64,000 bases of DNA from Macrolepiota albuminosa (GCA_027475525.1 JAMWFC010000122.1:1240001-1304000), one strand, 5' to 3'; positions 24,016-36,600 are shown, counted from the stretch's first letter. Numbers and translations are program-made. The notes: generated by a model from the letters alone, not told the origin.

Positions 24016-26796
24016 ATGCAAATTTTAGACAGAGAATCAATGAGTAATTCCATACCTGCAGTTTCTACTGATGGCAGGCAGAATGCCCACGACCTATGAG
24101 GAGACCCAGCTGACACCCAGGATGCGTCAGCGTCCAATGCGGGTCAGGCAAGACCCAAGGCTCAAGACCGAGGTCGGAGCACTGACCTGCCCAGGAATGA
24201 AAGCAAGGCCTGGAGAGCTGAAAGCTCACAGCAGGATGGTCAGCAACGTCTCCAGGACAAGATGCCAGGGGGATTAACTCCCCCAGTTACACAGCTGCCA
24301 GGAGGACTGCAACGGTCTAGCCGACTAGCTTCAAAAGGGCCCCCTGAGGACAGCCAACAGTCAACAGGCGCCTATGGCATCTCAGGAGACACCGAGTCAG
24401 TGGTACAGACTGAGAGAGCTATCCTTCCGAGCCGGAGTAGTGGGACCAGGCGGTCCACAGCGGGCTCAATGCCCTCTAAGATAGCAGAAGTCCGCATAGA
24501 AGAGGTACTGGAAGAGGCTGCAAGTCCTGAAGTAGCCCGTGCGGAAAACCAATTCCCATGCATGCCAGCAGTGGAGGAAGCTCTGGAGGTTGTAGAGCTT
24601 CCAGAGGAGGCAAGTGAGTCGTCAAGTGACGATAACGCCAGAGCAGAGGAGCAGCGGCTGAAAACCGCGTACACTGTGCAATTGCGGGTGTTCTGGGATT
24701 TGCACCCAGAGGTGATGAAATACACCACCCAAGCACGACTCGAGCGCTACGTGTCAGCACATATAGTAGCATTTAGGCGACAAGGGCACAAAGTGCCCAA
24801 TGTATTCAGTACAAAATATACTGATTTGATGGTAAGAGTGCTCACTATTGAGCTGCAAATGTACGTGCAGCGGAAGGCCACAAGACAATCGGGGGCCTTG
24901 ACCCCCTGGAGCCACACTTTCAAGGAATGCTTGGCATGTCACAATTAAGACATTGGAATCGAGCTAGTGGAGGCACTAGCATGGGCGCAGGAAGGGCCCG
25001 AAGTAAAACTGGTGAGTACTTTCTATACTCCAGCAGGACAAGGGTGGCATGAGGAGCCCCCATACATGCATAACTGAGACCTTAGGACAGATATGTCAGG
25101 TCCAGATGGGCACGATAGTACCATGCTCAAGGTGGAGAGTGAGGCATCTGTGATGCCGCACATGCCCATGGTGGAAATGTTGAGCGACAGAGTCGTGTAT
25201 CAACGTATGGCATGTGAACAGCGCAACAGCAATCAACGGGCCAAGATGGACTGTTGGGCGCAAGATAGCGCCAAATGAGGAGCCGCCCTCCTTGAGGACG
25301 AAACTGGGCGCATCCCTGATGCACTCAGTGTTGTGATCTACCATGATCACACTGTTGAGCGCCAGAACTCATTCTTTGGCACGGGGTTATCTCCCCACTT
25401 CTATTGGTCGCCGGTGACCAATACTATCTTTGTTGGACAAGAAGCCCGTGCAGCCAGGACCTTCGAGGCTGATAAAGAGGGCAATGCCGCGTTGACGCCC
25501 CACAACAGTAAGGTGTACCAAGTGGCACCTCGCGGGTTTCCCCGCAGTCCTCGAGAGCTCCGCAGGCTCCATTCACTGGTGAACAACCAGTTTACGCTGC
25601 TTTGTCAGCATCAGTTGGGCTACCTACTGCTCAATGAATTCAAACAGGTGGCGCTGAACTGCCACCCTACTGCCTGAGACAGAACCATGTCTCACTTACT
25701 CGACGAGGTACTGTATAAGACCATTGCGGTACCCTTTGCAAGTCCTGAGGAGCGGGAGAACGTCCTGCAAATGATTGTGCCAATGCAGATCTATTGCCAC
25801 AAAGAGGGTGGGAGACTTGCCTTCATCAGCATCACTCCCCCTGATCCAAAGCAACTGTTTGCTTTGGACTACCTGGGCTCATATGCCCTCCTCTATGGGC
25901 GTCCTGGGACGCCCAACGTATGGACTGGTCTGGCTATAGACCGTGCCATGCACATTCATTGGTGCAGCCTTTTTGGGTTTGCACTTGTACGTGCCCTCAG
26001 CGCCAGCCACTCCTCCAAGACCACGGTACACAAGTACCTGGCCTATGTCTTTGCAAGGCCAGGCCTCTACAAAGAGGCCATGGCCGAGTACAAGGTGGCT
26101 ACAGGGCAAGTTTTTGTGCCCCTCCACGCTGATGACCCTAACTTCGAGGCTCGGGCTGTGGACATCCCGGAAGCATCAGCTTCCATGTTTACCACTTCAG
26201 ATGCGTTACGCATCCTTCTTCACAATCAAATTCTGGTCAGCTGGGCTGACCATGCTTATACCTATGGGGTCACCTACTTGGCCCACATCTTCTTCAGCGA
26301 CAGCCAGCTCTACAATGAGGTGGCCACCATTGACGACGAGAGGCTGCAATGCCTCGACCATTACGGGACACCCCAGTCTATTGCTCAGTGGGATGGGTGG
26401 CGCGAGGCCACCATTGGCGATCAACAACACCTTATGCTCCAGCAGCAGGACAGCCGTTGTGCTTATGACAATGCACTCACCAAGGGGATGTACCTTCTCA
26501 TCGGGCAAGACATTCATGCCTGTGAGATCTGGACATGCCAGTACCCATCCGACACTGGGGATCTTCCCGATCCCCAACCACCTATCCCAGGGTCGAGTGT
26601 TGACCCCACTCTCACACTGTCCCCTCTCCGGGACTATGACGACTCCCTGCCCATAGCAGGGCCATCGGGCACTTCCTATGAGCCTGCACCTGAGGATGAA
26701 CTCCTTGACTATGACATGGACGACACGACTGCTGATCCATTCCAGGAGCCTGGGGACTCTCCAATTGCCCCCATCCCTGACTTACCGATGGCCTGA
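24016..26796 (+). pseudogene. Element C fused ORF: Gag N-terminal domain joined to ORF3 domain
   Basis: One frame of 926 codons from ATG at 24016 to TGA at 26794-26796, broken by five stops (near 24097, 24946, 25076, 25276, 25675). Each fits a single C-to-T change in a CGA or CAA codon. Residues ~210-300 match the helical region of the B2 Gag N-terminus (VQLRVFWDLHPEV against IQLQLVLDRYPAV). From ~residue 435 onward the product matches the C-terminal 500 residues of B2 ORF3, with shared motifs ARPGLY, NALRVLLHN-like and QWDGWRE. No zinc knuckle, protease, RT or integrase lies between the two parts. The 5' end was separated from its LTR by A2. Function unknown. Confidence 0.82.
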
Positions 26797-26830
26797 CTGT
26801 TGTATTATTTTGAGACCATAGCTCAGTCTA

Positions 26831-26841
26831 ATTGGGGGGTG
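26831..26841 (+). other. Element C polypurine tract
   Basis: ATTGGGGGGTG immediately before the 3' LTR. It is nearly the same as the tract next to the B2 3' LTR, ATTGGGGGGTA on the minus strand, which supports common descent of C and B. Confidence 0.75.
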
Positions 26842-27076
26842 TGTAGCGTAGTCCGCTATGTGGCGTTGGCCACATAGCTTTTACTTACTGTAGTCAATAT
26901 TATATTATATTTATTATAATATAATATTAGTATTAATTACTTTACTATATCTAGTTACATGTGCTGCTTACTAAGCAGCTTAGTTTTGTATTGTACACTA
27001 CATTATCAATAGACCAGTCTGGTCTGATTCAGTGGTGTGTGCACACTAAGCTCTTCAAACCTGTAACTTCATTACA
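26842..27076 (+). repeat. Element C 3' LTR
   Basis: 235 bp, TGTAGCG...ATTACA, partner of 12831-13065 with eight substitutions. It is followed directly by the A1 gag sequence. Confidence 0.92.
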
Positions 27077-27894
27077 GAGGGCCATGGGGGGCTGCCAGGG
27101 CCGGTTCTGGAGGTTCCTGTTGGATGTGAATCGAGCGACCCAGGTCCACAGAGTTGTTGAGGGGTCGAGGGGATGGGGACATGTGGACTTCGTCAAGCAG
27201 TTGTTGCAACTCTTTGCAGAGGATTGTATTGCGTCTATACTTTACCATAGTCTGCTCCAGGAGTTCTCCTTGTGTGAGGCAATCCCTGAATTCGACCAAG
27301 CAATGGGCCCAGTCCTCTGGAGTGCCTTCAAAGTTGTCGTGTCCAAATTCCATGAGTAGCGCCCTTGCCCGCTGTGTGAAGTCCTCCAGTGAGATCCTGA
27401 GTGAGCGGAGCATTTTGTCCCGTTGCTGTTCATACTCCTTGAGGCATTGTCGTCTCATTGGTGAGGGAGGGGTCCGAGCAGGTGGGGTAGTGTTGAGGGG
27501 GAAGGTCGTAGTTGGGAGGTCCCTGGGGTTGGGGGGCAGGGCACTGGTAACCATAATAGAGGGTGGGTGCAAAGGGGCCCTTGCTGGGGGGAATCGGGCG
27601 AGGTCCACTGGGAACTGGTGGAGTCTCTGGCAGGCCCCCAGGGATGCTTCGGTATGAGGGAACCTCCACGGATCATGCCATGGCTAGGTTGGGTGGAGGG
27701 GCCCAGCTGGCTGAGGGCCCCAGATCATAAAGGAATGGGTCAGGGGCCCAGTGGCAGTGGAGATATTGGAGTTTGTATGGGAGAGGTGAGTAGGCAGGTC
27801 AGGGGGTCTGTGCAGAGTAGTGATCGGGGACCAGACGTCCATAAGAGTCGGTCTGGTAGCCTGTGGGGTAGTAGGTATGAGTATATGTAGCCAT
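27077..27894 (-). pseudogene. A1 gag pseudogene, N-terminal portion
   Basis: Continuation of the gene interrupted at 12830. The minus-strand frame begins MATYTHTY-like at 27894 and follows the proline-rich N-terminus and the RTLL(V/M)EFGHDNF(K/E)GTPE region of A2. Several stops and frameshifts are present. The junction with element C is clean. Confidence 0.87.
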
Positions 27895-27927
27895 CAAGAA
27901 CGGTGTAAGGAGGGAGTCTTGATATTA

Positions 27928-28683
27928 TGTCAGGTTCTGCTAAGTTGGGGGGAAAAGCAATGCCCTTACAAGGCAGACTTGATCTACGGATACTCAGGTG
28001 ACTGGAACTCTGGGGCTAGAACTCTGGGGCTCAAGACACGGACAGGGATAATCCTGGAAGAGGGAACTTGGTCCGGGGGTTTTGGGTTTTATAAGCTGGG
28101 GGTTAGGTGGGGGTCGAGTCGTGAACCAGGGGTTCTAAGACAAGACCAGGTTAGCAAATTGTAAGTCGCAAAGTACGTACCAAACTTAGAGCACACAGTT
28201 GTTCAGGTGTGCTAGTCAAAGCATGCCAGTCAGTGTGTACCAATCAAGCAGAGGGCACGCAACAATTCAAGTTAATATCAAGACTAGCGAGTACAACGGG
28301 GAACTACACTATAAGTACTACGGGACCAGGTTTCAGGGTTCCAGGGTGTCTGGGATAAGTCCTGGGAGGCATTGAGTAGTGGACGGGGACTATATACCTG
28401 GATCGCATGTGTGGGGCGCATGATCAATTGGCGTGGAGGGAGTTGTGATGTGTGATGCATGATGGCTGGAAGTGAGCAGCGTGATCCAATCATTGATGGC
28501 AGTTTATCCCGGGGTCTGTGATGCAGGGTTGCTGGGGGTGCTAGTTGATGGCAGTCTTTAATGCGTGTGATGGCAGTGTCGGCAGCTGTGGGGGCAGGGC
28601 GCATTGTGGGGTTGATGAGAGAGGCTCCCAGATGGGGCTCTGAGGGTGTGCCAGGGAGGTTCCGGAGGGGAGGGGTCGTGACA
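27928..28683 (-). repeat. A1 5' LTR with adjacent self-priming site
   Basis: 756 bp, TGTCAGG...CGTGACA on the plus strand, followed by the duplication GTTGT. The self-priming 13-mer lies at 27915-27927, with its complement inside the LTR near 28268-28280. Both are unchanged despite heavy decay elsewhere. Confidence 0.88.
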
Positions 28684-28756
28684 GTTGTCAATTGATGATC
28701 AGGGGATAGCCTTTGAAAGGCATGAAGGTGTAATGCCTATTGATAATATGCAGTGA
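28684..28756 (+). pseudogene. B1 gag pseudogene, resumed after A1
   Basis: Starts with the duplicated GTTGT, then encodes residues matching B2 SFIDDQGVVFEGREGVTPVDDM. It stops at a TGA and diverges. It proves that A1 inserted into the B1 gag. The rest of B1 is not recognisable beyond this point. Confidence 0.85.
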
Positions 28757-29740
28757 CAGTGTAATGCAGTTACAATTGTAAGAATTCTAGGTTCTTAGTC
28801 ATATGAGTAAATCAGACTAGCGTCTCAATTTCAGCTATGTAAACACAAGAAAAAAAGAACTAACTGTCAGATTCTGCTGAGTTGGGGGCTTTCCTGAAAA
28901 GCAACACCCTTACCAGGTGGACTTGATCTATGTGTATTCAGGTGTCTGAAACTCTGGACTGTGCTCTGGGGTTCAAGATGCAAACAGGGGGTTCCCAGGG
29001 TAAGAGACTTAGTCTGAGGATTGGGTGAAGTCAAAAGAATTTAGGGGATTGGAGTCGAGTCGAGAACCAGGAGTTCTAGAATGAGACCTGGTTAGTAAAG
29101 CTTAAGTTGCAAAGTGCATACCAATCTTAAGAGCATGCAAACAAGTTGAGCATGTCAGTCAAAGTGTGCCAGCCAAGCATGCCAGTCAGTGTGTACCAGT
29201 CAATTAAAGGGCATGCAAAACAATCAATGTAATATCAAGACTAAAGTGCAACAAGTGGGTATCTACTCTTTAAATACCGGTGGGGAATACCCCAGGTTCC
29301 TGGGGGTTTCTGGGATGTCTGGGGTGGTTCCAGGAGTTAATAGGTGGCAGCAAAAGCAGGGGGGACTGTATACTGAAAATTGCGCATGCAGAGCATGCAA
29401 TTAATTGGTGCAGAGGGATGGCCCTGATGCATGGTGCGAGATAGCCAGAGTGATTGCTGTGATCTGATGATTGATTATTGTGTCAGCAGATGGCTCCAGG
29501 GTCTGTGATGTGGGGCTGTCAGGGGGTGTGGCATGATGGTGGGGTTTGATGCATGTGATGGTGGTGAGGGCAGTTCTGATGGCAGGGGTTGTGTCATGGG
29601 GTTGGCAGGGGAGCTCCAGGTGAGATTCTGAGTGGGAGGAGTTGTGACACTAACTCCAAATAACTATCAACAAGAGTTTAAATGCAATGTTACATCACAT
29701 AGTAGCAAGATATATAATATAAGAACAAGTTGGGCTGTTA
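28757..29740 (-). repeat. Possible LTR of a family-B-like element, split by an A solo LTR
   Basis: With the A solo LTR removed, about 195 bp remain that start TGTAAT and end TGTTACA. They are followed at 29741 by TGCCCCCCATTGAGA, close to the complement of the B2 polypurine tract next to its LTR. That is the layout of a minus-strand 3' LTR. Sequence identity to the B2 LTR is low, so the assignment rests on termini and tract. Confidence 0.45.
28865..29649 (-). mobile_element. Family-A solo LTR (TSD CTAAC)
   Basis: 785 bp, TGTCAGA...TTGTGACA on the plus strand, flanked by perfect CTAAC at 28860-28864 and 29650-29654. Strongly CpG-depleted compared with the A2 LTR, hence old. Confidence 0.9.
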
Positions 29741-29947
29741 CATGCCCCCCATTGAGATCGTTATCACAATCTGAACTACCAGTACTGCATTGAGGACTCA
29801 GTTGATGCCTTGATGCATGCTTTTTTTTTGTGTGTGTGGGGCAGCATTGCCACCTGTCTGTCATCACATCTCAATGCTGTCTGGCGCTACTGCGCTACTC
29901 TCCTGATTGCTCAATTTCAATCTATGCTGAATATTCTGAGAGCATGG
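29655..29947. other. Remnant between the solo LTR and B2
   Basis: After the end of the possible LTR at 29740 come about 200 bp of non-coding sequence resembling the 3' untranslated part of a family-B element. It is cut by the B2 LTR at 29948. No open frame of note. Confidence 0.35.
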
Positions 29948-30123
29948 TGTAACCGGAGTTATGGGTTAGAACTATCTTGTGTGTATCACACAAGTGCTAA
30001 ATCAGACCACAGTATCGGATTGACTAGTACTTAGAGTGAAAACAAGATGTTATCTTACGTAATACTCTACTAATTGATTATAGCGTTGTTGACGCTGATG
30101 GTAATATGGATGACTCCGTTACA
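29948..30123 (-). repeat. B2 3' LTR
   Basis: 176 bp bounded by TGTAAC and GTTACA. It contains the hairpin CTTGTGTG/CACACAAG (29976-29994) and a GCGT/GACGC hairpin near the other end. Partner of 41268-41443. Confidence 0.92.
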
Positions 30124-30510
30124 TACCCCCCAATGAGACCGAATACTCGGTCTTGAGAAAGGGAGGTAGAGCGAGATGAAAGATGCACGGTAGTGCAGCA
30201 GAGATGAAAGATGCACGGTAGTGCAACAACGGATGAATGCACGCGTATTGCGTGGCTGCAAGGCGTTAGCACTCATGCGCAATGAAGATGTGTCGGCTGG
30301 ACACAATAGACAGCAGTCCTTATCAGACATGGGCGCAGGGGGCGCCAGCAGTAGAAAGCCAATGGTGTGTATAATAAAATTATAAAAAACAAAAAAGAAT
30401 GACCCCTCCTCTGGGTCCGCTGTATCTACACGTGACTCTAAAGTGCGTATCAGCTGAAATGGCTCGAGTTAAATACTCAGAGGTACATACAAAATAATGT
30501 ATACAAGGGT

Positions 30511-33447
30511 CTAGGACCTGGATGACGATGCTCCCGCGACAGCGCCCATTTCAGTCACCATTGCCTCCTCCTCCAGTGCGACGTTAATCGCGGGAGGGGG
30601 AGGTGCCGATTCCGTCCTCGGTGGGGTTATAGGCCCCTCGGCTGCAGGCGTGTCTACCACCATAGGCTCTGTTAGTGCGACGTTAATCGCTGAAGCGGTG
30701 GTGGTAAGCGTACCCTGCTCTGCCGTGCGTGACAGGAGATTGACCCGGCCTGGATCCATGTCTGCTGCTGGCAGGTCATGCGCTGCCGAGCGTTTTAGGA
30801 GGTTGACCTGATTCGGGTCCATGCCAATCAAGTAATAGAGGCCGTTGGCCTCAGGGTTTTCCGGGAGCTTGCTCTCCTCATGGTGCTTGAACATCAGACA
30901 ATAGTGATCGTCTTCAGTCATCTCCCGCCATCCATCCCATTGCGGGATTGCGGCGGGGGTGCCATACGTGGAGAGGCGCTCCATGCGCTCGTCATCAACC
31001 TGCTTAAAGATGTCCATAGACATCGTGGGGGAATGGAACTGCTGTTCCAGGAAGACCATGCCGTACGTGTACGCGTGGTCCACCCATTCCAGCAGAATCC
31101 GGTTGTGTAAAAGGACGCGTAACGCATTGTCATCAGAGAAGTTCCGTGCATGGTCATCAGGCACGTGAACTTGGTGAATTTTGAGCTGTGGCCCACGTTG
31201 GGGCTCAAATGGCTGCTCGGGGAACATGGCATCATACGAGGCAATCGCCTCTCGATAAAGCCCTGGACGGGCCACGACAAGGGTCATGCGCCGTACAATC
31301 ACCGGCTTGGCTGCGCTGTTAGTGCACAATGCTCGACATAGGGCGAACCCAAAGAGGGTCCGCCAGTGCATGCGATAGGCATGATCCACGGCGATACCTT
31401 GATAGGTATTTTCCAACCCCGGTTGGCCAAAGACCAGCGCGTACTGCGCCAGTTGGTCAAGGTCGAAGGGGGTGGCTGGATCCTGAGCGCGCATTACACG
31501 CAACGCCGTGGTGCCATCGTCTTTTGTGCGCAAAAAGCGCCCCGGAATGTGTCGTCGCTCGACAAGAGCGAGGTCGTCAGGGCCCTGCATCGGGTTGACG
31601 AGTTCTTGATACCTGGGCTCCTTCATCAGGAGCTGCATGGTTCGATCATGCAGAGTCTCCACTGTTCGCTGAGCGAACATCTGGAGCTCTGTGATCAACA
31701 TATACACGACGATTCTGTCGCGACGTGGAACGTGTACATTGGCGTAATACTTGTAGAGCCGGTCCAGCTCTAGAGGAGTGCGGGGAAGACTGCGTGGGGC
31801 GTGCTTATACACAATTGTGCCCGGGATGTGGGCAGGATGGCCAGAGGAGTATTCATATGACGCTGCTCTATTGGCGTCAGCTCCCATCAACACCGTATTC
31901 GTGGCATACGAATAATAGATGCAATGGCTGAGTGCTCCTCTAAAGCACGAGTTCATTCGCTCGATATCGAGCGGACCCCACACCTTCACCCCCAAGCCAT
32001 CAGGGATCCTCCCCAAACATTCATCCTCGGCCCTCGACTTCTGGGCCTTTAGCTCCTTGGCGTGAATCACCTTCTTCTTCGCAATGCGCTTATTGCGCGC
32101 TACTTGTTGGAATCGGTCTGCGGCCGATTCCCCCTCCTCCCCGTCCTCCTCCTGCTCCGAGCTCGACTCTCCATAGTCGCTCTTGTCGGACAGGGATGGT
32201 ACTGGTTTTTTGCTTCTATCAGGCCTAGTCTTCCCCCTCGAGGTCGCCACCAGACCATCATACTGCTCCGGCGTACGGGGGTCTGGGGTCAAGACGACCA
32301 CGGGGTACTTTGCTGGTGGGGCCGGTACAAACACCGGCAACATAAACAACATCTGGACTTCTCCCGCTCATGCGGGAATGCCAGCAGGAAAGAGTATAAC
32401 CTCCAATTTGGAGGCATCGAGAGGCAGCTTGCGGCCACGGCGCTGACGAGACGGCCCCGACTTGGTCAGGGCAGACGATTCTGGTAGTGGCTGAGCCACC
32501 AGAGGGGCAGGCGCATTTCGCGCCAGAGTATTCCCTCCAGGCCCAGCGCAAGGAGTGACAGTAACGGGCGCTCTTGGCACCACAGCGACGGGTTTGGACC
32601 CCCTAGATGGGGCCTGAGATGATGCGGCTTCCCGCTGACCCAAGGACAGACCTGCCAAGGGTTAACTGACGGCAGCCAGCGACTCTGAAGAGGCCTGCAG
32701 GCCCGACTCGGGTAGCCGCGATGACGAAGCCATGGGCTGAGGAGGCTGCTCATGGCGCACAAATTGCGCTTCCGACGGCATCCTTGCCTGTGGAGGAGCG
32801 ACCGGTCAACTGGGCTGATATCTCGCCCTCTTGACCTCAGCGGTTGATTCCTCACTCGTGGCAATTTTGTGCTTAGAAGCGCATTCGATCTGCTCCAGCG
32901 CTGAGACGTGCTGCCTCTTCATCAGCTCGATCTGGTCGAGCAGCCCCTCCATTACCATTACGGCCAAGCTGTCCTGCAGAAAGGACGCAGTTGCAGGGAC
33001 TGGCTGTCCCGCTGCTTCCAGTCTGCCCAACAGCACGTCTGACCCAGCTACACTCTGCGCTTGTGGCGCAGGCTCCCCATATGACTCTTCCATGGGCCGG
33101 TGCACCCATGGTACTGACGGCGGCCCCGTCACCACACCCGCATATGTCGGATACGACGCAGTTGGACGTGACGACGGTTCCTGATAATAGCGCTCGCGGC
33201 GCATGCTGTCCTCCAGGCGCCCATAGCGCCCTTCATCATCAACCTCCATCTCTTGCAAGTGGAGGGGCGTCTGATACGGAAGCGGCTCATCACGGCCTGG
33301 ATAGGCCACCGCTGACTGAAACTGGCTTGCCACCGGATATGGCGGCTGCCTCGGAAACTGAGTTGAAACTTGTATATTCGGGGGTCTCCCCCCTCCACTA
33401 GAGCCTTGCCGGCTCTGATCAGTATTTTGCGGCCCCCAATAGGCCAT
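30511..33447 (-). pseudogene. B2 ORF3, large third protein of unknown function
   Basis: One minus-strand frame of 978 codons from ATG at 33447, with three stops (about 32807, 32662 and 32369), all explained by C-to-T in CGA or CAA codons. Residues 1-350 are Pro/Gln/Ser-rich and probably disordered. An acidic Ser/Glu patch follows (DYGESSSEQEEDGEEGE). The C-terminal ~500 residues look globular and helical. That part matches element C, with conserved stretches ARPGLYREA, VDHAYTYG and QWDGWRE. No signal peptide, membrane segment or polymerase motif is visible. It lies downstream of pol in the same orientation, where some retroelements carry env, but nothing supports an envelope. I do not recognise it. 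Confidence 0.8.
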
Positions 33448-33678
33448 TTTCACTAAACACGTAGACTACATGTATTGGGACTCGAGAAAAGAGGAAAAAA
33501 AAAAACAATCTCCCAACTCCGCTAGTGGTGTAAACAACCACAAATACACGCCACCCGGCCTCTCACCGGCGATCATAGTCGCACAAACGGTCACAAACAG
33601 TAGCCACAATTAGTAGCCCCCCGGTTATTCACCGGCCATCAAAGTGGACTTCGTCCACATTCTACCACCCCACACGCA

Positions 33679-36600
33679 TTATGCGTGTTTTGCTAGCTGT
33701 TGAGGGCGTTTCACGCCCTGCAGCTCTAGGTACCTGTCCATCGCTGCAAGGTCTCTGCAGTTCACGAGTGGTTCCCAGGTAGTATCACCTAAGCTCCACC
33801 TCACCTCGAATTCGAGGTTTCCTTTTGCCCACCGGTGACCGATGAGGTCATCTACAAACCACTCCTGGTCATTGCCAGTTCCAAAGTCATACGGCTCCGG
33901 CGTTGCGCGATTAGGAAATAGCGCATCACTACTGGCCATATACGGTTGCAATAGCGACACGTGAAACTTGGGCACTATCCTGCGCGCTTGCAGCGCCTGG
34001 GGTAGTTCCAGCACGTAGTTAGACGTGCTCGGTTCCGCCTCAAGGACCTTATATGGTCCAATCCATTTCGGACACAGCTTACTCGCCCTGCCTTTCGGCA
34101 AGTTCAGGTTCTTCGTCGAAAGGTACACTAGGCTCCCTTTCTCGATATCCGGCTCATCACGTCTGCGATTATTCGCATGTTTAGTTTGCCACACATGCGA
34201 TTCTATAATCGCGTCATGGGCATCTGCCAGATTCCTTAGCGTGTTGCGCGCAAACTGCTTGACTCCCACATGAATAACTTCGTCCGTACGAAGTTCACGA
34301 ATCATGGATGGCATGTAGCCATTGTTGAGTTCAAAGGGTGAGTACCCTGTGGTTTCCGATATACTCGTGTTTATCGCAAATTCCACGAGTGGACATCTAT
34401 CCACCCAGTCCTTCTGATCAGGATGTACAAACGCTCGCAAGATTTGCGCGATATTTCTATTCGCACGTTCCGTTTGACCATCCGTTTGCGGATGAAACGA
34501 TGTCGACATGAGCAACTTTGCTCCTAGCAGCTTGTGCAACTCCTTCCACCATTTGGAAGTGAACTTAGCGTCTCGATCGCTTACGATTGAACTTGGCAGT
34601 CCATGGAGACGTACTATCTCTTTGAGATAGATCCACGACAAGTCTGACGCGGTCATGGTGGTTCTCACCGGAATAAGATGGACCATACTGGTCATTCTGC
34701 AGATCACTACCCACAGGTAGTTAAAGCCTTTCGACTCGGGGAACGGACCTATAAAGTCCATTCCAATCGAATCCCATGGTTTGACCAGTATGGGTAGCAA
34801 ATGCAGCTTTCCCGGTGGCTTCAAAGTCGATACTTTCGACTGTTGACATAGCTCGCATGTCGAGCAGAATTGGCTCGTCTCTTTGGCCATTTGCGGCCAC
34901 CAGTACCAGCGTCGCACATAGTCCAGCGTTTTCTGAGTTCCGAAGTGGCCCACTACTTTATGGGCCTGGTCCAGGATAGTCGTAATCAACGACCTCTCCC
35001 GGGGAATGCAGATGACTTTGGACCCCGTGGGTCTGGTAAGGTAGACAAGCTGCTGCTCCGTCCTGAAGCGCGGATGCGCTTGGATATTGTTCAGAATCTC
35101 TATGAAGAGATTATCATCCTTGTATCCTTGCTGGATACGTGTGCGGAATTGCGCATTGCCTAAGTCGGCCGGTGCAGGCGTATGGTCCTGTGACTCCAGC
35201 GCTTGCTGGAGCGTCATATCAGTACCTCTCATAGGCACCTCTTGCCTCGTCTCTTCACGTGGCTGAGGGGCCTCATGGTCCACTAGCACCTGAGCTTCGA
35301 TATCACGAGTCTCTCGCTGCTCCTGCAGTTGCTTACTGCGACGTGTTTCCTGCGCTCGCATGGCGTGTAACTCGACCCTATGTTCCCTGATTTCATGGAA
35401 TCGATGCAGAGGCAAATCCTCGCCCTCTGGGTCAATACGTTTGTCCGCCTGGACATAGTCATGCGCATCATGGACGTCATCTCGAGTATCACTCTCGAAA
35501 TATCGAGATAGGCAATCCGCCACTTTGTTCAATTCACCTTTTACATAGGTGATGTCGAACTGGTACCGCAACATGTAGTCTATCCAGCGACGTTGTCGCA
35601 GAGACAGGTGCACCTGAGTCTTGAAGAACTCTAGTGCTTTGTGATCCGTGATAATATGGATCTTATATCCCATCAGTTTATCCTCCCACTTTAGGAGGGC
35701 TTCCAGTATTGCGAGTGTTTCTAACTCGTGCACAGCATAATTCTGCTGAGCAGCAGTGAATTTACGGGACATAAATCCCGCTGGTCGGCAGGTCTGCCAT
35801 GTTTTACCCTGGCCAAACATGGCCCCAACCCCAGTCTTTGACGCATCGCAGATGAGCCAGATGGGCTCGTCGATGCGTGGGTCAATTGGCCGGATGACCA
35901 GCATTTTCACGCATATGCGCTTAATCATCTCAAAACACCGCTGATGCAGCGGTCTCCAATGAAACGGTGACCCATTCTGGGTCATGGCCATAAGTGGCCC
36001 AGTGTATGCAGTGATGTCTGGCAAGAAATTGCCAATATAGTTCACCAGTCCGACAAATCGTTGGATATCATTATATGTGCGTGGAGTACGCCACTCTCGG
36101 ATTCGGTCGAGCTTATCCGTATCAGGATGAATGCCCTTCTCGTCAATGACGTGGCCGAGACAATCTATACTCGTTGCGTACAACTCGCACTTCTTCCATT
36201 TGAGATAGAGGCTGGCCTTCCGTAGTCGTTCAAATACGACTCGTAGGTGCTGCTCATGCTCCTCAATGGAGTCAGAAAATATGAATATATCGTCTAAATA
36301 GATGTGCATAAACTTCCCGATTACATCTCGGAAGATTGAGGTCATTAACCTCTGAAATGTCGCTGGTGCATTACAATCACCAATCTGCATGATGTTACTC
36401 ACAAACGTCCCCATCAGGGATGAGAACAGTGTCTTCGGTATATCCTCTTCGCGGATGCGAACCTGTTCGTACGCGTCTGTGAGGTCGATTTTCGACCGAT
36501 ACTTCGCTGTCGCGACATCTTCTCATATCACTTCCTGATCTGGAAGAGGTGTTACATCCTTGACGGTATTATCATTGCGCTGTCGCGCATCCAATGCCGT

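Larger units (their letters stand above)
12831..27076 (+). mobile_element. Element C: short LTR element related to family B, split by A2
   Basis: Two 235-bp LTRs (12831-13065 and 26842-27076) differ at 8 positions, 7 of them transitions. They enclose about 2.9 kb of internal sequence once A2 is removed. The outer flanks GGGGG and GAGGG fit a target duplication with one change, and the A1 gag resumes on both sides. The internal part has a T-rich leader like B2, one long decayed ORF and a polypurine tract (26831-26841) like that of B2. No capsid zinc knuckle, protease, RT or integrase is present, so the element is non-autonomous. Confidence 0.88.
3305..28683 (-). mobile_element. Family-A chromovirus A1, decayed, split by later insertions
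   Basis: A full-length element with LTRs at 3305-4073 and 27928-28683, flanked by the 5-bp duplication GTTGT (3300-3304 and 28684-28688). Removing the inserted D2 LTR (5920-6418) and element C (12831-27076) joins three pieces that align in order with A2: 3' LTR, antisense gene, pol, gag, 5' LTR. Coding parts contain many stops, but RT, integrase and both protease motifs remain readable. The host sequence is the B1 gag, whose reading frame continues across the duplication. Confidence 0.93.

Noticed and set aside
30511..33447. Envelope protein for B2 ORF3
   Set aside because: No signal peptide, cleavage site or membrane segment can be seen; position after pol alone is not enough.
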